From the NCBI RefSeq assembly GCF_011694515.1, contig NZ_CP050192.1, positions 4,720,527 through 4,784,526 of the forward strand: DNA of 64,000 bases, given 5' to 3'. A program made the translations under genes and the position numbers. Source of the DNA: Mycobacterium sp. DL592 (lineage in GTDB: Bacteria > Actinomycetota > Actinomycetes > Mycobacteriales > Mycobacteriaceae). Below the pieces are notes generated by a model. It did not search any database, was not told the origin of the DNA, and saw nothing but the letters and a program-made list of their open reading frames with translations. This document shows positions 1 to 11,659 of this stretch, in pieces (position 1 is the first letter of the stretch; every line of letters begins with the position of its first letter).

Positions 1-6
1 CCGGGA

Positions 7-3000
7 TCAGCTGGCGAGTGCCGCGGCCACCTGGGCGGTGTCCATCGCGGCGATGTCGAGGTACACCTGCGCGATCTCCTCGAGCCGGCGGTGCGGGTCG
101 AGGGAGCCGAGGCGCTCGGCGATGCCGGCAACGGTGCGCCCGGCGAAGATGTCGGCGACGCCCGCCGCCGGGACGTCGAGCCATTGCCGGATCCGGGCGA
201 CGACGGTGGTGGCCAGCACGGAGTCACCACCGAGTGCGAAGAAGTCGTCGTCGACGCTGACCCGGGACCGGTCGAGGACTCCCTCGACGATCACGGCCAC
301 CGCTGCCTGCAACGAATTCGACGCGGGCCGGTAGGCCGTCGCGGTCTCGGCGAACGACGCCAGGCGGCGCGCGACGCTGCCCCGGTCCACCTTTCCGCCG
401 ACCGTGTAGGGAATCTGGCCGATGGGTGTGATGCGGTGCGGAACCATATGCGGTGGAAGCGCTTTGGCGAGCTCAGCGCGAACCGTGTCGACGTGCACAC
501 GCTCGTCGGCGAGCACAACGGCGGCACCGAGCCGCTCCCGGGTGCCGGTGGCATCCGGCACGGAGACGGCAACAGCGCCCAGCACACCGGATACCCGGGT
601 CAGCGCCGCTTCGACCTCACCGAGTTCCACCCGGTATCCGCTGACTTTGATCCGGTGATCGGTCCGGCCGACGAACTCACACGTGCCGTCGGGCCAGAAG
701 CGGGCGAGGTCTCCGGTGCGATACCAGGTGATGCCGTCATGGTGCACGAACCGCTGCGCCGTCAGGTCGGGCCGGCCCCGGTAGCCGCGGGCGAGTCCGC
801 GTCCACCGATCCAGAGTTCACCGACCACCCAGTCCGGGCAGTCGCCGCCGTCGGGTGCCACGATGCGGCACCGGTTGTTGGGTAGCGGCTTGCCGAACGG
901 AATCGCGGTCCACTCCCCGGGAACATCAGCGACTTCGCAGACGGTGTTGTGGATGGCGGTCTCGGTGGCCCCGCCCAGACCGGCGAACCGGGCTGCGGGT
1001 GCGCAGGCTCGCAACCGTCGTGCCATCGCGGGAGTGACCCAGTCCCCGCCGGCCGGTACCACCCGCACGGTGGGCAGCGGCCCCGCCACCTCCAGCAGCA
1101 TGGCCAGCCAGCCGGGCAGAAGGTGCAGCACGGTGACGCCGTGACTGTCGATGAGCCGCACCCAGTGGTCGGGGTCGCGGCGATGCTCCTCGTCGACCAC
1201 CACGATCGTGCCGCCGGTGCCCAGCGTGGCGAAGATGTCCAGGACCGAGATGTCGCACTCCAGCGTCGACACCGACAGGCATCGATCGGCCGGCCCGATG
1301 CCGAAGTGGTCGGTGATGAACTCGACGGTGTTCATCGCGGCATCGTGGGTGACTTCGACGCCTTTGGGTTCACCGGTCGACCCTGAGGTGAACAGCACAT
1401 AGGCCAGCCGCTCCGGATCACCTGTCAGCACAGAGGTTTCCGTGCCGTCACCGCGGGCGATGGCCTCGTGCAAAGTCATCATCGGCCCCGCCACGTCGAC
1501 CGGCTCACCGCCGCATAACAGCGTGAAATCCACCTCGGCGCCCGCCAGTATGCGCTGAGCCCGCTCGGGCGGCTGGTCGGCGCCGATCGGCAGGTAGGCG
1601 CATCCTGCGGCGTGGATTCCCAACAACGCCGGAATCTGTTCTGCGCTCTTGGGTCCCAGCACCGCAACGGTCCCGCCGTCGAGACCGGCGGACCGCAGCG
1701 CAGCGGACACCGCGAGCGCCTGTCGAAGCAACTGCCCGTACGTCAGAGTGCCGGTACCAGCGATCACCGCAGGGGCGTCACGTTGGTGCGCGGCGAGTTC
1801 GAAGAAGCCGTCGTGCAACATCTTTCCGCTCGGCTCGGCGACGCGGCTGTTGACGGCCTGCCGGCCTGCCTGCTGGGACTCGGGCAGCCGTGGCCTGCGG
1901 GGGGCGTCCCATGCAGCCTCGTCGCGGGCCAACGCCAGTACTTCCTCGACGTGCCTGCCGAACATCGCGTCGATCACCCCGGGCCGGAAGGCGTCCTCGC
2001 GGATGTCCCAGTTGAGCAGGATGCCACCGTCGAATTCGGTGACCTGAGCGTCGAGGAGTACCTGCGGCCCCTGCGAGATGATCCACACCGCGGGCCCGAA
2101 CTGCGCTGTGACCTCGGGTGAGAACAGCTCGCCGAGGCTCAGTGCACTGGTGAACACGATGGGCGCCAACGCTTGTGCTCCGCGGTGCCTGCTCAGGTCC
2201 CGCAGCACCGACAACCCCGGATAGGTGGAGTGCCCGGCGGCCTCGTGCATGGTGCGTTGCAGGGCGCGGGACCGCTGCGTCGCGGTGGCGGCCGCGGCCA
2301 GGTCGACGTCGAGCAGCAGCGACGAGGTGAAGTCGCCGACCAGCTTGTCGACGTCGGCGTGCAGTGGTTCACGGCCGAACATAGGGACATTGAGCAGGAA
2401 TCGGGGGTCAGCCGACCAGCCTGCGACGGTGTCGGCGAACGAGGCCGCCAGCGTCATCGCCGGGGTCACGCCGCGGTGGCGGGCGTGCTCGTACAAGCCG
2501 TCGCGGGTCTTCGGGGGTAGCCAGTGCCAGCGGCGCGCGGTGCGGCACGGGTCGTTCTGCTGCCCGGGTGGAATCAGGGGTAGTGCGGGTGCCTCCGGCA
2601 GGTCGGCGAGTCGGCTGTGCCACCACGCGCGATCGGCCTCGAAGGCCTGCGGGCGTGAAAGCTGCTGGCGGTATTGCTGATAGGTGTAGTCGAGGTCGGT
2701 CAGGTTCGCCCCGGCGCAGAGGGCGGCAAGGTCGGTCATCAGGGTGCGGTAGCTCATGGCGTCAGCGGCCTGCATGTCGAGGTCGACGTGCAACCTGGTG
2801 CGGCCGCCCGGCAACAGGCTCAGCGCGAGCTCGAACACCTCGCCGTGCAACTGTTGGTGCGATTTGGCCTGACGGATGGCCTCGAGCCGACGGGCAACGG
2901 CGTCCTCGGGTGTGGTGCGTAGGTCTTCGACATGGACCGGGTAGGTCGCGGGGACGGGACCGATTTGCTGGGTACCGTCGGGCAGGAATTGCACCCGCAG

Positions 3001-3435
3001 CATCGGATGCCGCGCGGCCAACCGGGTGGCGGCGCCTCGCAGCCGATCGGGATCGATTTCGCCACAGTCGAATTCGACGTATAGATGGCCTGCTACGCCG
3101 CCCAGCTGTTGGCTCTGGTCACGGCCGACCCACATCGCGTGCTGCATCGGGGCCATGGGGAACGGCTCTCCGTGCGGCACCGGCGGGATCGCAGGCGCCT
3201 GCTCTGCCGGATCTGCACCGGCCAGCAATTCCACCCAGTTCGTGATCGACGGGGCTGCGGCAAGTCTGGCGAAATCGACGTCGAGCCCCTCGCGGCGCCA
3301 CCGTCCCGCCAGGGACATCATCCGAACGGAGTCGAGGCCCTGCGCGATCAGGTCACCGTCGGGATCGAGGGCCTCCGCGTCGACCCCGAGAACCTCGGCG
3401 ACCCTGTTCGCGACCTGCGCTCGAGCCACCGTCAC
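7..3435 (-). CDS. mbtB: Phenyloxazoline synthase MbtB, mycobactin NRPS
   Basis: Non-ribosomal peptide synthetase that loads salicylate, activates Ser/Thr and cyclises the product to the hydroxyphenyl-oxazoline of mycobactin. Domains seen: aryl carrier protein near residues 1-75 (GLDSV, Ser36); cyclisation domain about 90-520 with the DxxxxDxxS motif (DMQAADAMS) in place of a condensation HHxxxDG; adenylation domain about 545-1000 (FTSGSTGEPKG); peptidyl carrier (LGGDS, Ser1072); stop about 70 residues later. It has 1142 aa against 1414 in M. tuberculosis, where the extra C-terminal part is a thioesterase, so that domain is absent here. I chose the GTG at 3435 because AGGGGAGG lies just upstream; an upstream TTG at 3453 falls inside an iron box. 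It is divergent from mbtA. Domain reading is certain; the substrate comes from family knowledge. Confidence 0.93.
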   Translation of the reverse strand: MTVARAQVANRVAEVLGVDAEALDPDGDLIAQGLDSVRMMSLAGRWRREGLDVDFARLAAAPSITNWVELLAGADPAEQAPAIPPVPHGEPFPMAPMQHAMWVGRDQSQQLGGVAGHLYVEFDCGEIDPDRLRGAATRLAARHPMLRVQFLPDGTQQIGPVPATYPVHVEDLRTTPEDAVARRLEAIRQAKSHQQLHGEVFELALSLLPGGRTRLHVDLDMQAADAMSYRTLMTDLAALCAGANLTDLDYTYQQYRQQLSRPQAFEADRAWWHSRLADLPEAPALPLIPPGQQNDPCRTARRWHWLPPKTRDGLYEHARHRGVTPAMTLAASFADTVAGWSADPRFLLNVPMFGREPLHADVDKLVGDFTSSLLLDVDLAAAATATQRSRALQRTMHEAAGHSTYPGLSVLRDLSRHRGAQALAPIVFTSALSLGELFSPEVTAQFGPAVWIISQGPQVLLDAQVTEFDGGILLNWDIREDAFRPGVIDAMFGRHVEEVLALARDEAAWDAPRRPRLPESQQAGRQAVNSRVAEPSGKMLHDGFFELAAHQRDAPAVIAGTGTLTYGQLLRQALAVSAALRSAGLDGGTVAVLGPKSAEQIPALLGIHAAGCAYLPIGADQPPERAQRILAGAEVDFTLLCGGEPVDVAGPMMTLHEAIARGDGTETSVLTGDPERLAYVLFTSGSTGEPKGVEVTHDAAMNTVEFITDHFGIGPADRCLSVSTLECDISVLDIFATLGTGGTIVVVDEEHRRDPDHWVRLIDSHGVTVLHLLPGWLAMLLEVAGPLPTVRVVPAGGDWVTPAMARRLRACAPAARFAGLGGATETAIHNTVCEVADVPGEWTAIPFGKPLPNNRCRIVAPDGGDCPDWVVGELWIGGRGLARGYRGRPDLTAQRFVHHDGITWYRTGDLARFWPDGTCEFVGRTDHRIKVSGYRVELGEVEAALTRVSGVLGAVAVSVPDATGTRERLGAAVVLADERVHVDTVRAELAKALPPHMVPHRITPIGQIPYTVGGKVDRGSVARRLASFAETATAYRPASNSLQAAVAVIVEGVLDRSRVSVDDDFFALGGDSVLATTVVARIRQWLDVPAAGVADIFAGRTVAGIAERLGSLDPHRRLEEIAQVYLDIAAMDTAQVAAALAS

Positions 3436-3449
3436 CGTCGCCTCCCCTA

Positions 3450-3468
3450 CCAAAGTAGCCTGACCTAA
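3450..3468. promoter_or_regulatory. IdeR iron box 1, mbtB/mbtA intergenic
   Basis: Matches the IdeR consensus TTAGGTTAGSCTWACCTAA at 13 of 19 positions, with an intact right half (CCTGACCTAA). It sits just upstream of the mbtB start, where Fe-IdeR binding would repress transcription under iron sufficiency. Counted by eye. Confidence 0.75.
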
Positions 3469-3469
3469 C

Positions 3470-3488
3470 TTTGGGAAGGCTACCCTAT
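3470..3488. promoter_or_regulatory. IdeR iron box 2, mbtB/mbtA intergenic
   Basis: Second IdeR-like 19-mer, 14 of 19 matches to the consensus, starting one base after box 1. Tandem boxes between divergent mbtB and mbtA are known in mycobacteria and would let one repressor control both genes. Confidence 0.75.
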
Positions 3489-3526
3489 CTTCACTGTGTC
3501 GCCAGGCCTACGTCAGGAGCGCGCCA

Positions 3527-6564
<3,038 letters not shown>

Positions 6565-7971
6565 CTACTCCGAGGAGTCCGACGAAGCGGCACCCTTGGA
6601 CGCCGACGCCGACGCCGACTCCGACGCCGAGCCTGACGCCGAATCCGACCCCGAATCCGACGATGTCGCCGTCGGCTTCTTGGCAGCGGCCTTGCGGGAA
6701 CCACCGACCGACTTCTTCACCTCGCCGCCGATGCTGTCGGCCGCGTCGGCGGTCGCAGAGGCCCGGCTGGGACGGGTGCTGGTGGTCGCCGACCTGGCCG
6801 AGGTGGTCGGCTTGGTGGCCACTGAATCTGTCGGCGTGGCAGCGGTGTCGGTGGATTCGGAGCCACTGGTTTCGGCAACCTCACCGGCACTCACCGTCTC
6901 GGTGGTGGCCGCCGTCGTGGGCACCGTCTCTGCCGTCGTCGCCGCGGCTGCGGTCACGGCAGCCACCGGCGCCGCGCTGCTGGCGGTTGTGGTGACCGGG
7001 GTGATGGCGGCGGCGATCGCCTGCGGGATGGTCACCAGCAGTCGACCCAGAAGCCCGATCGACACGCCGGTCCTGGTGACGCCGTTGGCCGGATCCGTCG
7101 GCGGTGCGACCGGCACGAAGGTCAGCAGAGCCGGGAACGGCGCCGCCGACTGCGGATGCTGCCAGCCGTTGAGGAATCCGTTGACGATCAGACCCGGCAG
7201 GTTGATCAGCGAGTTGATCGCGCCTTCCACGTCACCGGTGGACACCGACTGCGCCAGGCCGGCCAGGCCGTCGCCGGCTGCGGCCACGGTGCTGAGTGCC
7301 GTTCCGTAGATCGACTGGAAGATGTTGCTGACCACCACGGTCGAGGACAGCAGCACACCAACGGCATTGGCGAGATTCTGGACGATCTGCTGAGGAATGC
7401 CCGGGTTGGCAACCGTGCTGCCGCGCGGGGTGTAGGTCAGCAGAGTGTTGAGCACCGGTGAGACCGTGGCCTGCAGACCGTAGAGAACGAAACTGCTCAG
7501 GTAGTTCACCGCCCCACCGACATCGCCCGCATTCAGCGAGGTCTGCAGGCTCGCCAGAAACGTCGCACCGCGACCCGTGACGTAGGTTTGCCAGCCGGCG
7601 GGAATCCCGGCGATCGCGCCACCGATCTCCTCGGCGTAGCCGAGCTGGTTGCGAATCACCTGCGACAGCAGCGGGAACGGGTCGGCCAGGATGGCCTGGC
7701 TAAGTGCCGCGACGTTGTCGAAGGTGTCCGAGAGGATTTCGGAGTACACCGCGATGGGCGAGTCGGTGGCCTTCGCCGCGAGCCCGGTGAGTTGTACTGC
7801 GCGATGCTGGATCTCGGTGGGCAGGTTGTGCACGGTCGGGCCTGCGAACAAAGCGCCGGCAGTGACCACCGCCGCTCCGGCGACCAAGAACCTGTTGGCC
7901 CGGCGGGTCGGGTCGGCAGGACCGGACAGGACGTCAGCCTCGGCGAAGTTGAGGCGTAGGGCTCGTTGCAC
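6565..7971 (-). CDS. Uncharacterised secreted or anchored protein, iron-box controlled
   Basis: 468-aa protein of no family I recognise. Visible parts: a short basic N-terminus; a hydrophobic segment at about residues 25-45 (RFLVAGAAVVTAGALFAG) that could be a signal sequence or anchor; a moderately hydrophobic Ala/Leu/Val-rich body to about 320 with many LLS/NLA helical stretches; then Thr/Ala/Val-rich sequence and an extreme Ser/Asp/Ala tail ending in alternating Ser-Ala and Ser-Asp. There is no PE or PPE N-terminal motif. The GTG start at 7971 follows AAGGAG. Two strong IdeR-like boxes lie 47-90 bases upstream, and the gene sits between mbtI and mbtK. A surface role in siderophore handling is inference from context only. 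Confidence 0.8.
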   Translation of the reverse strand: MQRALRLNFAEADVLSGPADPTRRANRFLVAGAAVVTAGALFAGPTVHNLPTEIQHRAVQLTGLAAKATDSPIAVYSEILSDTFDNVAALSQAILADPFPLLSQVIRNQLGYAEEIGGAIAGIPAGWQTYVTGRGATFLASLQTSLNAGDVGGAVNYLSSFVLYGLQATVSPVLNTLLTYTPRGSTVANPGIPQQIVQNLANAVGVLLSSTVVVSNIFQSIYGTALSTVAAAGDGLAGLAQSVSTGDVEGAINSLINLPGLIVNGFLNGWQHPQSAAPFPALLTFVPVAPPTDPANGVTRTGVSIGLLGRLLVTIPQAIAAAITPVTTTASSAAPVAAVTAAAATTAETVPTTAATTETVSAGEVAETSGSESTDTAATPTDSVATKPTTSARSATTSTRPSRASATADAADSIGGEVKKSVGGSRKAAAKKPTATSSDSGSDSASGSASESASASASKGAASSDSSE

Positions 7972-8017
7972 GAAATCTCCTTCTTCATGGGATTGCCGAT
8001 TGGCACCGCGACGGAGA

Positions 8018-8036
8018 TTAGCTGAGACTAACCTAA
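8018..8036. promoter_or_regulatory. IdeR iron box, secreted-protein gene, proximal
   Basis: 19-mer with 16 of 19 matches to the IdeR consensus; the right half ACTAACCTAA is perfect. Lies 47 bases upstream of the GTG at 7971. Confidence 0.82.
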
Positions 8037-8042
8037 GTAACA

Positions 8043-8061
8043 ATAGGTATGCCTAACCTAA
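8043..8061. promoter_or_regulatory. IdeR iron box, secreted-protein gene, distal
   Basis: Second 19-mer with 16 of 19 matches; GCCTAACCTAA is intact. Six bases separate it from the proximal box, a tandem arrangement like that in front of mbtA/mbtB. Confidence 0.82.
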
Positions 8062-8094
8062 GCCCGAAGAAATGGTCAGGCCGGATGTCTACGT

Positions 8095-8688
8095 TCAGCC
8101 GGTGGGCCGGTCGAAGGCATAGAGCGCCATCCGCCGGTTGGGCATCTGGTGCTCGCCAAGGAACCGGCAGCCGACGGATTCACACACCCGGCGGGCCGCC
8201 GTGTTGCGGTGGTCGGGGTCGAACATGACCCGGGCGCAGTGCGTGTCGACCGCGAACAGGCTGGCGACGATCTGCGGCAGCAGCAGGGGCCCGAACCCTC
8301 TACTGATGAGCGTCAGATCGGCGATCGCAGCGTGCAGCCCCAGGTCGTGCGGCCCGGCGTCGTAGCACGCCGAGATCGAGTCCTTTGCCGCCCGATACAC
8401 CTCGAGGTAGGCGCCGGGGGCGTCGTTCAAGCTCGCGATCACCGGCAGCGAGTACGCGCTGTCCAGTTGTGCCACAAGGTGTTTGCGCCACCGCTGGACC
8501 GGCCAGTCGTACTCCCATGCGGCCGCCAGATGCGGCCGGTTCATCCACTCGGCCACCATCTCGGCATCCCCGGGCGTCGCGACGCGCAGAGTGAACGGCG
8601 GGTCGACCACCGGCACCGGAGGCCCCGGCACGGCCGCCACGTCGGCGGGCACATCGGTCAGCGCACGCGCAAGCACAACCTCGGTCAT
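8095..8688 (-). CDS. mbtK: Lysine N6-acyltransferase MbtK
   Basis: GNAT-fold acyltransferase of the IucB/RhbD group that transfers a fatty acyl chain to the N6 of the mycobactin lysine, giving the lipid tail. The 197-aa protein carries the family pattern: [19 protein letters not shown] near residue 55, [14 protein letters not shown] with the acyl-CoA pocket, and [19 protein letters not shown] at about 155-173. M. tuberculosis MbtK is about 210 aa and is encoded away from the main mbt cluster; here it lies two genes from mbtI. The ATG at 8688 was chosen (MTEVVLAR). One iron box lies 26-44 bases upstream, shared with the divergent ABC operon. Confidence 0.9.
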   Translation of the reverse strand: MTEVVLARALTDVPADVAAVPGPPVPVVDPPFTLRVATPGDAEMVAEWMNRPHLAAAWEYDWPVQRWRKHLVAQLDSAYSLPVIASLNDAPGAYLEVYRAAKDSISACYDAGPHDLGLHAAIADLTLISRGFGPLLLPQIVASLFAVDTHCARVMFDPDHRNTAARRVCESVGCRFLGEHQMPNRRMALYAFDRPTG

Positions 8689-8713
8689 CGGGGCAGAGCG
8701 TAGCCCACACAAA

Positions 8714-8732
8714 TTAGGTTAGGCATGCCATA
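8714..8732. promoter_or_regulatory. IdeR iron box between mbtK and the ABC operon
   Basis: The left half TTAGGTTAGGC is a perfect 11-base match and the right half is degenerate, 14 of 19 overall. It is the only candidate operator in the 53 bases between mbtK and the ABC ATPase gene, so it probably controls both directions. It ends 9 bases before the ATPase ATG. Confidence 0.75.
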
Positions 8733-8741
8733 GTTCTGGTC

Positions 8742-9683
8742 ATGTCCGAATTGGCCATCGAAGTGGTCGACGTCGCCAAGACCTTCAGCCGCACCTCGCC
8801 GCCCGCCCTGCAGGGTGTCTCTTTCAGCGTGGCCGCCGGCTCGGTTCTGGGCCTTCTCGGCCCGAACGGCGCGGGGAAGACGACCACCATCAACATCCTG
8901 TCGACCTTGTCGCTGCCCACATCGGGGCACGCCCGGGTGGCCGGGTTCGACGTCGTCACGCAGGGTGCGAAGGTCCGTGAAGCGATCGGACTGACGGGCC
9001 AGTTTGCGGCCGTCGACGAAATGCTCACCGGGCGTGAGAATTTGGTGCTCTTCGGCCGGTTGCGTGGGCTGCGCCGCGAGCAGGCCCGGCAGCGAGCCGA
9101 CGCGCTGCTACACCAGTTCTCGCTCTCGGATGCCGCCGACCGCCGAGTCGGCAAGTACTCCGGCGGAATGCGCCGCCGGGTCGACATCGCCTGCGGACTG
9201 GTCGTCCCGCCCAGCGTGCTGTTCCTCGACGAGCCGACCACCGGCCTGGATCCGCGCAGCAGGCAGGACGTCTGGGCACTGGTGTCGGACCTTCGCGATG
9301 ACGGCATCACCGTGCTGCTGACCACGCAGTATCTCGAGGAAGCCGACGCCCTGGCCGACGACATCGTGGTGATCGACAACGGAACCGTGATCGCCGAGGG
9401 CAGCCCGGAAGCACTCAAACACCGTGTGGGCGGCAGCTTCTGCCAAGTCACCCCGGTCGCCGCCGGTGATCTGGCCCGCATCGCCGCGGCGTTGAGCGGT
9501 ATGGTCGGCCTCGAGATCGGCGAGAGTTCGGCATCGCTGCCGGCCCCCGACGGGCTGGCGACGTTGGCCGAGGTCTTCCGCCGGATCGAGCCACTCGACG
9601 TCGCCGTGGCCGACATCTCGCTGCGCCGCCCGTCACTGGACGAGGTGTTCTTCCGCCTGACCGGCGCCGGGGTGAACGCGTGA
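8742..9683 (+). CDS. ABC exporter ATP-binding protein, DrrA family
   Basis: Nucleotide-binding subunit of a daunorubicin-resistance-type ABC-2 exporter. The 313 aa include Walker A GPNGAGKTTT at about residue 41, signature YSGGMRRR at about 140, Walker B VLFLDEPTTGLD at about 160 and a switch His replaced by Gln in LLTTQYLEEAD, as usual in this family. The C-terminal domain after residue 220 is typical of DrrA proteins. The next permease gene overlaps it by 4 bases. The shared IdeR-like box with mbtK suggests expression during iron starvation, so a siderophore or siderophore-lipid export role is plausible but unproven. Confidence 0.9.
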   Translation: MSELAIEVVDVAKTFSRTSPPALQGVSFSVAAGSVLGLLGPNGAGKTTTINILSTLSLPTSGHARVAGFDVVTQGAKVREAIGLTGQFAAVDEMLTGRENLVLFGRLRGLRREQARQRADALLHQFSLSDAADRRVGKYSGGMRRRVDIACGLVVPPSVLFLDEPTTGLDPRSRQDVWALVSDLRDDGITVLLTTQYLEEADALADDIVVIDNGTVIAEGSPEALKHRVGGSFCQVTPVAAGDLARIAAALSGMVGLEIGESSASLPAPDGLATLAEVFRRIEPLDVAVADISLRRPSLDEVFFRLTGAGVNA

Positions 9684-10417
9684 CGGCACTGGCCGCCCTG
9701 ACCGAACGGTCGGTGCTGGGCACCCTCCGCGACGGCGATCTGGTGTTCTCCATCCTGGGACCGGTCGCCTTCTTCGTGTGCTTCAACATCACCTTGCGGT
9801 ACGTGATCGACACCGGCGGGGTCAGCTACGCGCAGTACATCCTGCCCGTAATCGTGGTTCAGGCAATGATTTTCACGGCCATGACCACGGCTGACCGCTC
9901 AGCCCGCGACCACCTCAACGGGATGGGCGTGCGGCTGCGCTCGCTGCCGTTAGCCAAGTACGCACCGGTCACCGCGCGGATGCTGTCCTCGCTGATCCGG
10001 GCGGGCGCAGCACTCGCGGCCGCAATCGGCACCGGGTACCTGTTCGGGTTCCGCTTCAGCGGCCCTCCCGGTTATACGGTCGCGTTCGTCGTTCTCGCCC
10101 TTGCACTTTCGCTGGTATTGTCGTTGGGCGCCGATGCGATGGGCGCGGTGTCGCAGAGCGCCGAGGCGGCCAGCCAGGTGCTGCTGGTGCCCCAGCTGTT
10201 GTTGGTGATGCTCTCGACGGGGATCGCACCGGCGTCGGCGTTTCCGAGCCGGCTCGGGCCTTTCGTCCGCAACCAGCCGGTCTCGCAGATCTCGGCGACG
10301 CTGCGGGGATTCGCATCCGGCGAGCGGGTCGGCATCGGCGTGAGTGTGGCGTGGTGCGCCGGTCTGCTGATCGTGTTCGGATCGATCGCACTGCGCATGC
10401 AGCGGAGGGCGACGTGA
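9680..10417 (+). CDS. ABC-2 type permease, DrrB-like
   Basis: Integral membrane permease of 245 aa with about six hydrophobic segments, for example FSILGPVAFFVCFNITL, ILPVIVVQAMIF, a strongly hydrophobic stretch near residues 130-155 and VAWCAGLLIVFGSIAL at the C-terminus. It has the ABC-2 permease layout, including an RNQPVSQ motif before the last segment. The GTG start overlaps the stop of the ATPase gene. It should pair with the neighbouring ATPase; its presumed second permease partner is interrupted by a stop codon, so the transporter may now be a homodimer of this subunit, or inactive. Confidence 0.88.
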   Translation: MTALAALTERSVLGTLRDGDLVFSILGPVAFFVCFNITLRYVIDTGGVSYAQYILPVIVVQAMIFTAMTTADRSARDHLNGMGVRLRSLPLAKYAPVTARMLSSLIRAGAALAAAIGTGYLFGFRFSGPPGYTVAFVVLALALSLVLSLGADAMGAVSQSAEAASQVLLVPQLLLVMLSTGIAPASAFPSRLGPFVRNQPVSQISATLRGFASGERVGIGVSVAWCAGLLIVFGSIALRMQRRAT

Positions 10418-11178
10418 CGACACTGATGACTCAGAGCGGTCTGCACGCCGGGCGGCTGCTCACCCGGTGGCGCCGCGAGCCGGTCGTGCTGGTGCAGGCG
10501 ATCGTCTTCCCGACCTTCCTGCTCGTCGTGTACAAGATGGTGATCGGCTAGTCCATCCTGTCGCTCACCGGCAACGACAGCCTCTACGGTCTGGTCCCGA
10601 TGTGCGCGGTGGCCGGCGTCCTGTTCGGGGCGATCGGCACCGGTATCGCGATTCCCGACGAGCGCCAATCGGGACTGCTGAGCCGACTGTGGGTGCTGCC
10701 GGTGCACCGGGCCAGCGCCTTGAGCGGACGGCTGCTGGCCGAGGCCGGGCGGGCGCTGGCCGGAACGATGGTCATCACCGCGGTCGGTGTCGCGATGGGG
10801 ATGCGGTTCACCCAGGGTCCACTCGCGGCGATCGGCTTCCTGCTCGGCCCGGTGCTGGTGGTCGTCGGCTTCGGCGCGCTGATCGTCACCGTCGCGGTAC
10901 GGGCCAACGGCAAGAACATTGTCACCGGCCTGTCGTCGCTGTGCTTCCTGCTGCTGTTCTTCAACACCGGGATGGTGCCGCTCGCGGTGTTCCCGGACTG
11001 GCTGCAACCGGTGGTGCAGCTACAGCCGATGTCACCGGCGATCGAGGCGATGCGCGGCCTGGCCCACGGCGGTCCGATCCTGTGGCCGGTGGTGCAGACG
11101 CTCGGGTGGACGGTGTCGCTGGTCGCGATCTTCGGTCCGCTGGCCGTCCGCGGTTACCGCAACGCGACGGGACGCTGA
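10414..11178 (+). pseudogene. ABC-2 permease interrupted by in-frame TAG
   Basis: From a GTG at 10414, overlapping the previous stop, the frame reads 45 codons ending YKMVIG and meets TAG at 10549-10551. The same frame then continues without any other stop to 11178, encoding SILSLTGNDSLYGLV and a clear ABC-2 permease with several membrane spans. Without the TAG the product would be 254 aa, close to its 245-aa partner. A single substitution (AAG to TAG is one possibility) explains it. An in-frame ATG at codon 63 (10600) could allow reinitiation, but the first membrane segment would be lost. It could be a genuine nonsense mutation or a sequencing error. Confidence 0.85.
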
Positions 11179-11191
11179 CAGCCGAGCCCCG

Positions 11192-11659
11192 ATGCGGTTG
11201 GATGGCGTGGTGGCCGATATCAGTCGCACCAGGACCATTGCGGCCGGGGCGCAGACGATCTGGGATGTCCTCGCCGACTTCGGCGCGATCAGTGCGTGGG
11301 CGAACATCGCCGACCATTCGTGTCTGCTCAGCCCGACCACGCAGGACGTCGGGGTCGGCACCATACGGCGGGTCCAGGTCGGGCGCGACACCCTGGTCGA
11401 ACGCATCACCGAGTTCGACCCCCCACACGCACTGGCCTACGACGTCGAAGGCTTGCCCCGTCAGCTGCGCCGCGTGAACAACCGCTGGACGCTGTCTGCG
11501 GCCGCCGGCGGCACCGTCGTGACCGTGACCGCAACCATCGAGATCGGACAGAACCGACTGCAGCGGCTTGCCGAGCAGGCCGTCACCCGCTTCTCGGCCA
11601 AACAGCTCGACGCGATGCTCGCCGGCCTCGCCACACGAATGGAGCGCTCCCATGTCTGA
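11192..11659 (+). CDS. SRPBCC (START/PYP-like) family protein
   Basis: 155-aa protein with the SRPBCC pattern: ISRTRTIAAGAQTIWDVLADFGAISAW at the N-terminus, a central VERITEFDPPHALAYDV and a C-terminal amphipathic helix (RLAEQAVTRFSAKQLDAML). These small domains bind hydrophobic ligands or act as polyketide cyclases or lipid carriers; the ligand cannot be told here. It begins 13 bases after the interrupted permease and its stop overlaps the sulfatase start (8-base overlap), so the two are translationally coupled and probably act on related molecules. Confidence 0.82.
   Translation: MRLDGVVADISRTRTIAAGAQTIWDVLADFGAISAWANIADHSCLLSPTTQDVGVGTIRRVQVGRDTLVERITEFDPPHALAYDVEGLPRQLRRVNNRWTLSAAAGGTVVTVTATIEIGQNRLQRLAEQAVTRFSAKQLDAMLAGLATRMERSHV

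Noticed and set aside
3436-3453. TTG start at 3453 for mbtB
   Set aside because: It falls within an IdeR-like box and lacks a ribosome site; the GTG at 3435 has AGGGGAGG.
6565-7971. PE or PPE family membership for the iron-box secreted protein
   Set aside because: There is no N-terminal Pro-Glu or Pro-Pro-Glu helical domain; only the low-complexity tail is reminiscent.
10549-10551. Programmed recoding (pyrrolysine-like or readthrough) at the TAG
   Set aside because: No pylTSBCD-type genes or stimulatory structure seen, and mycobacteria are not known to use pyrrolysine; a mutation or error is simpler.
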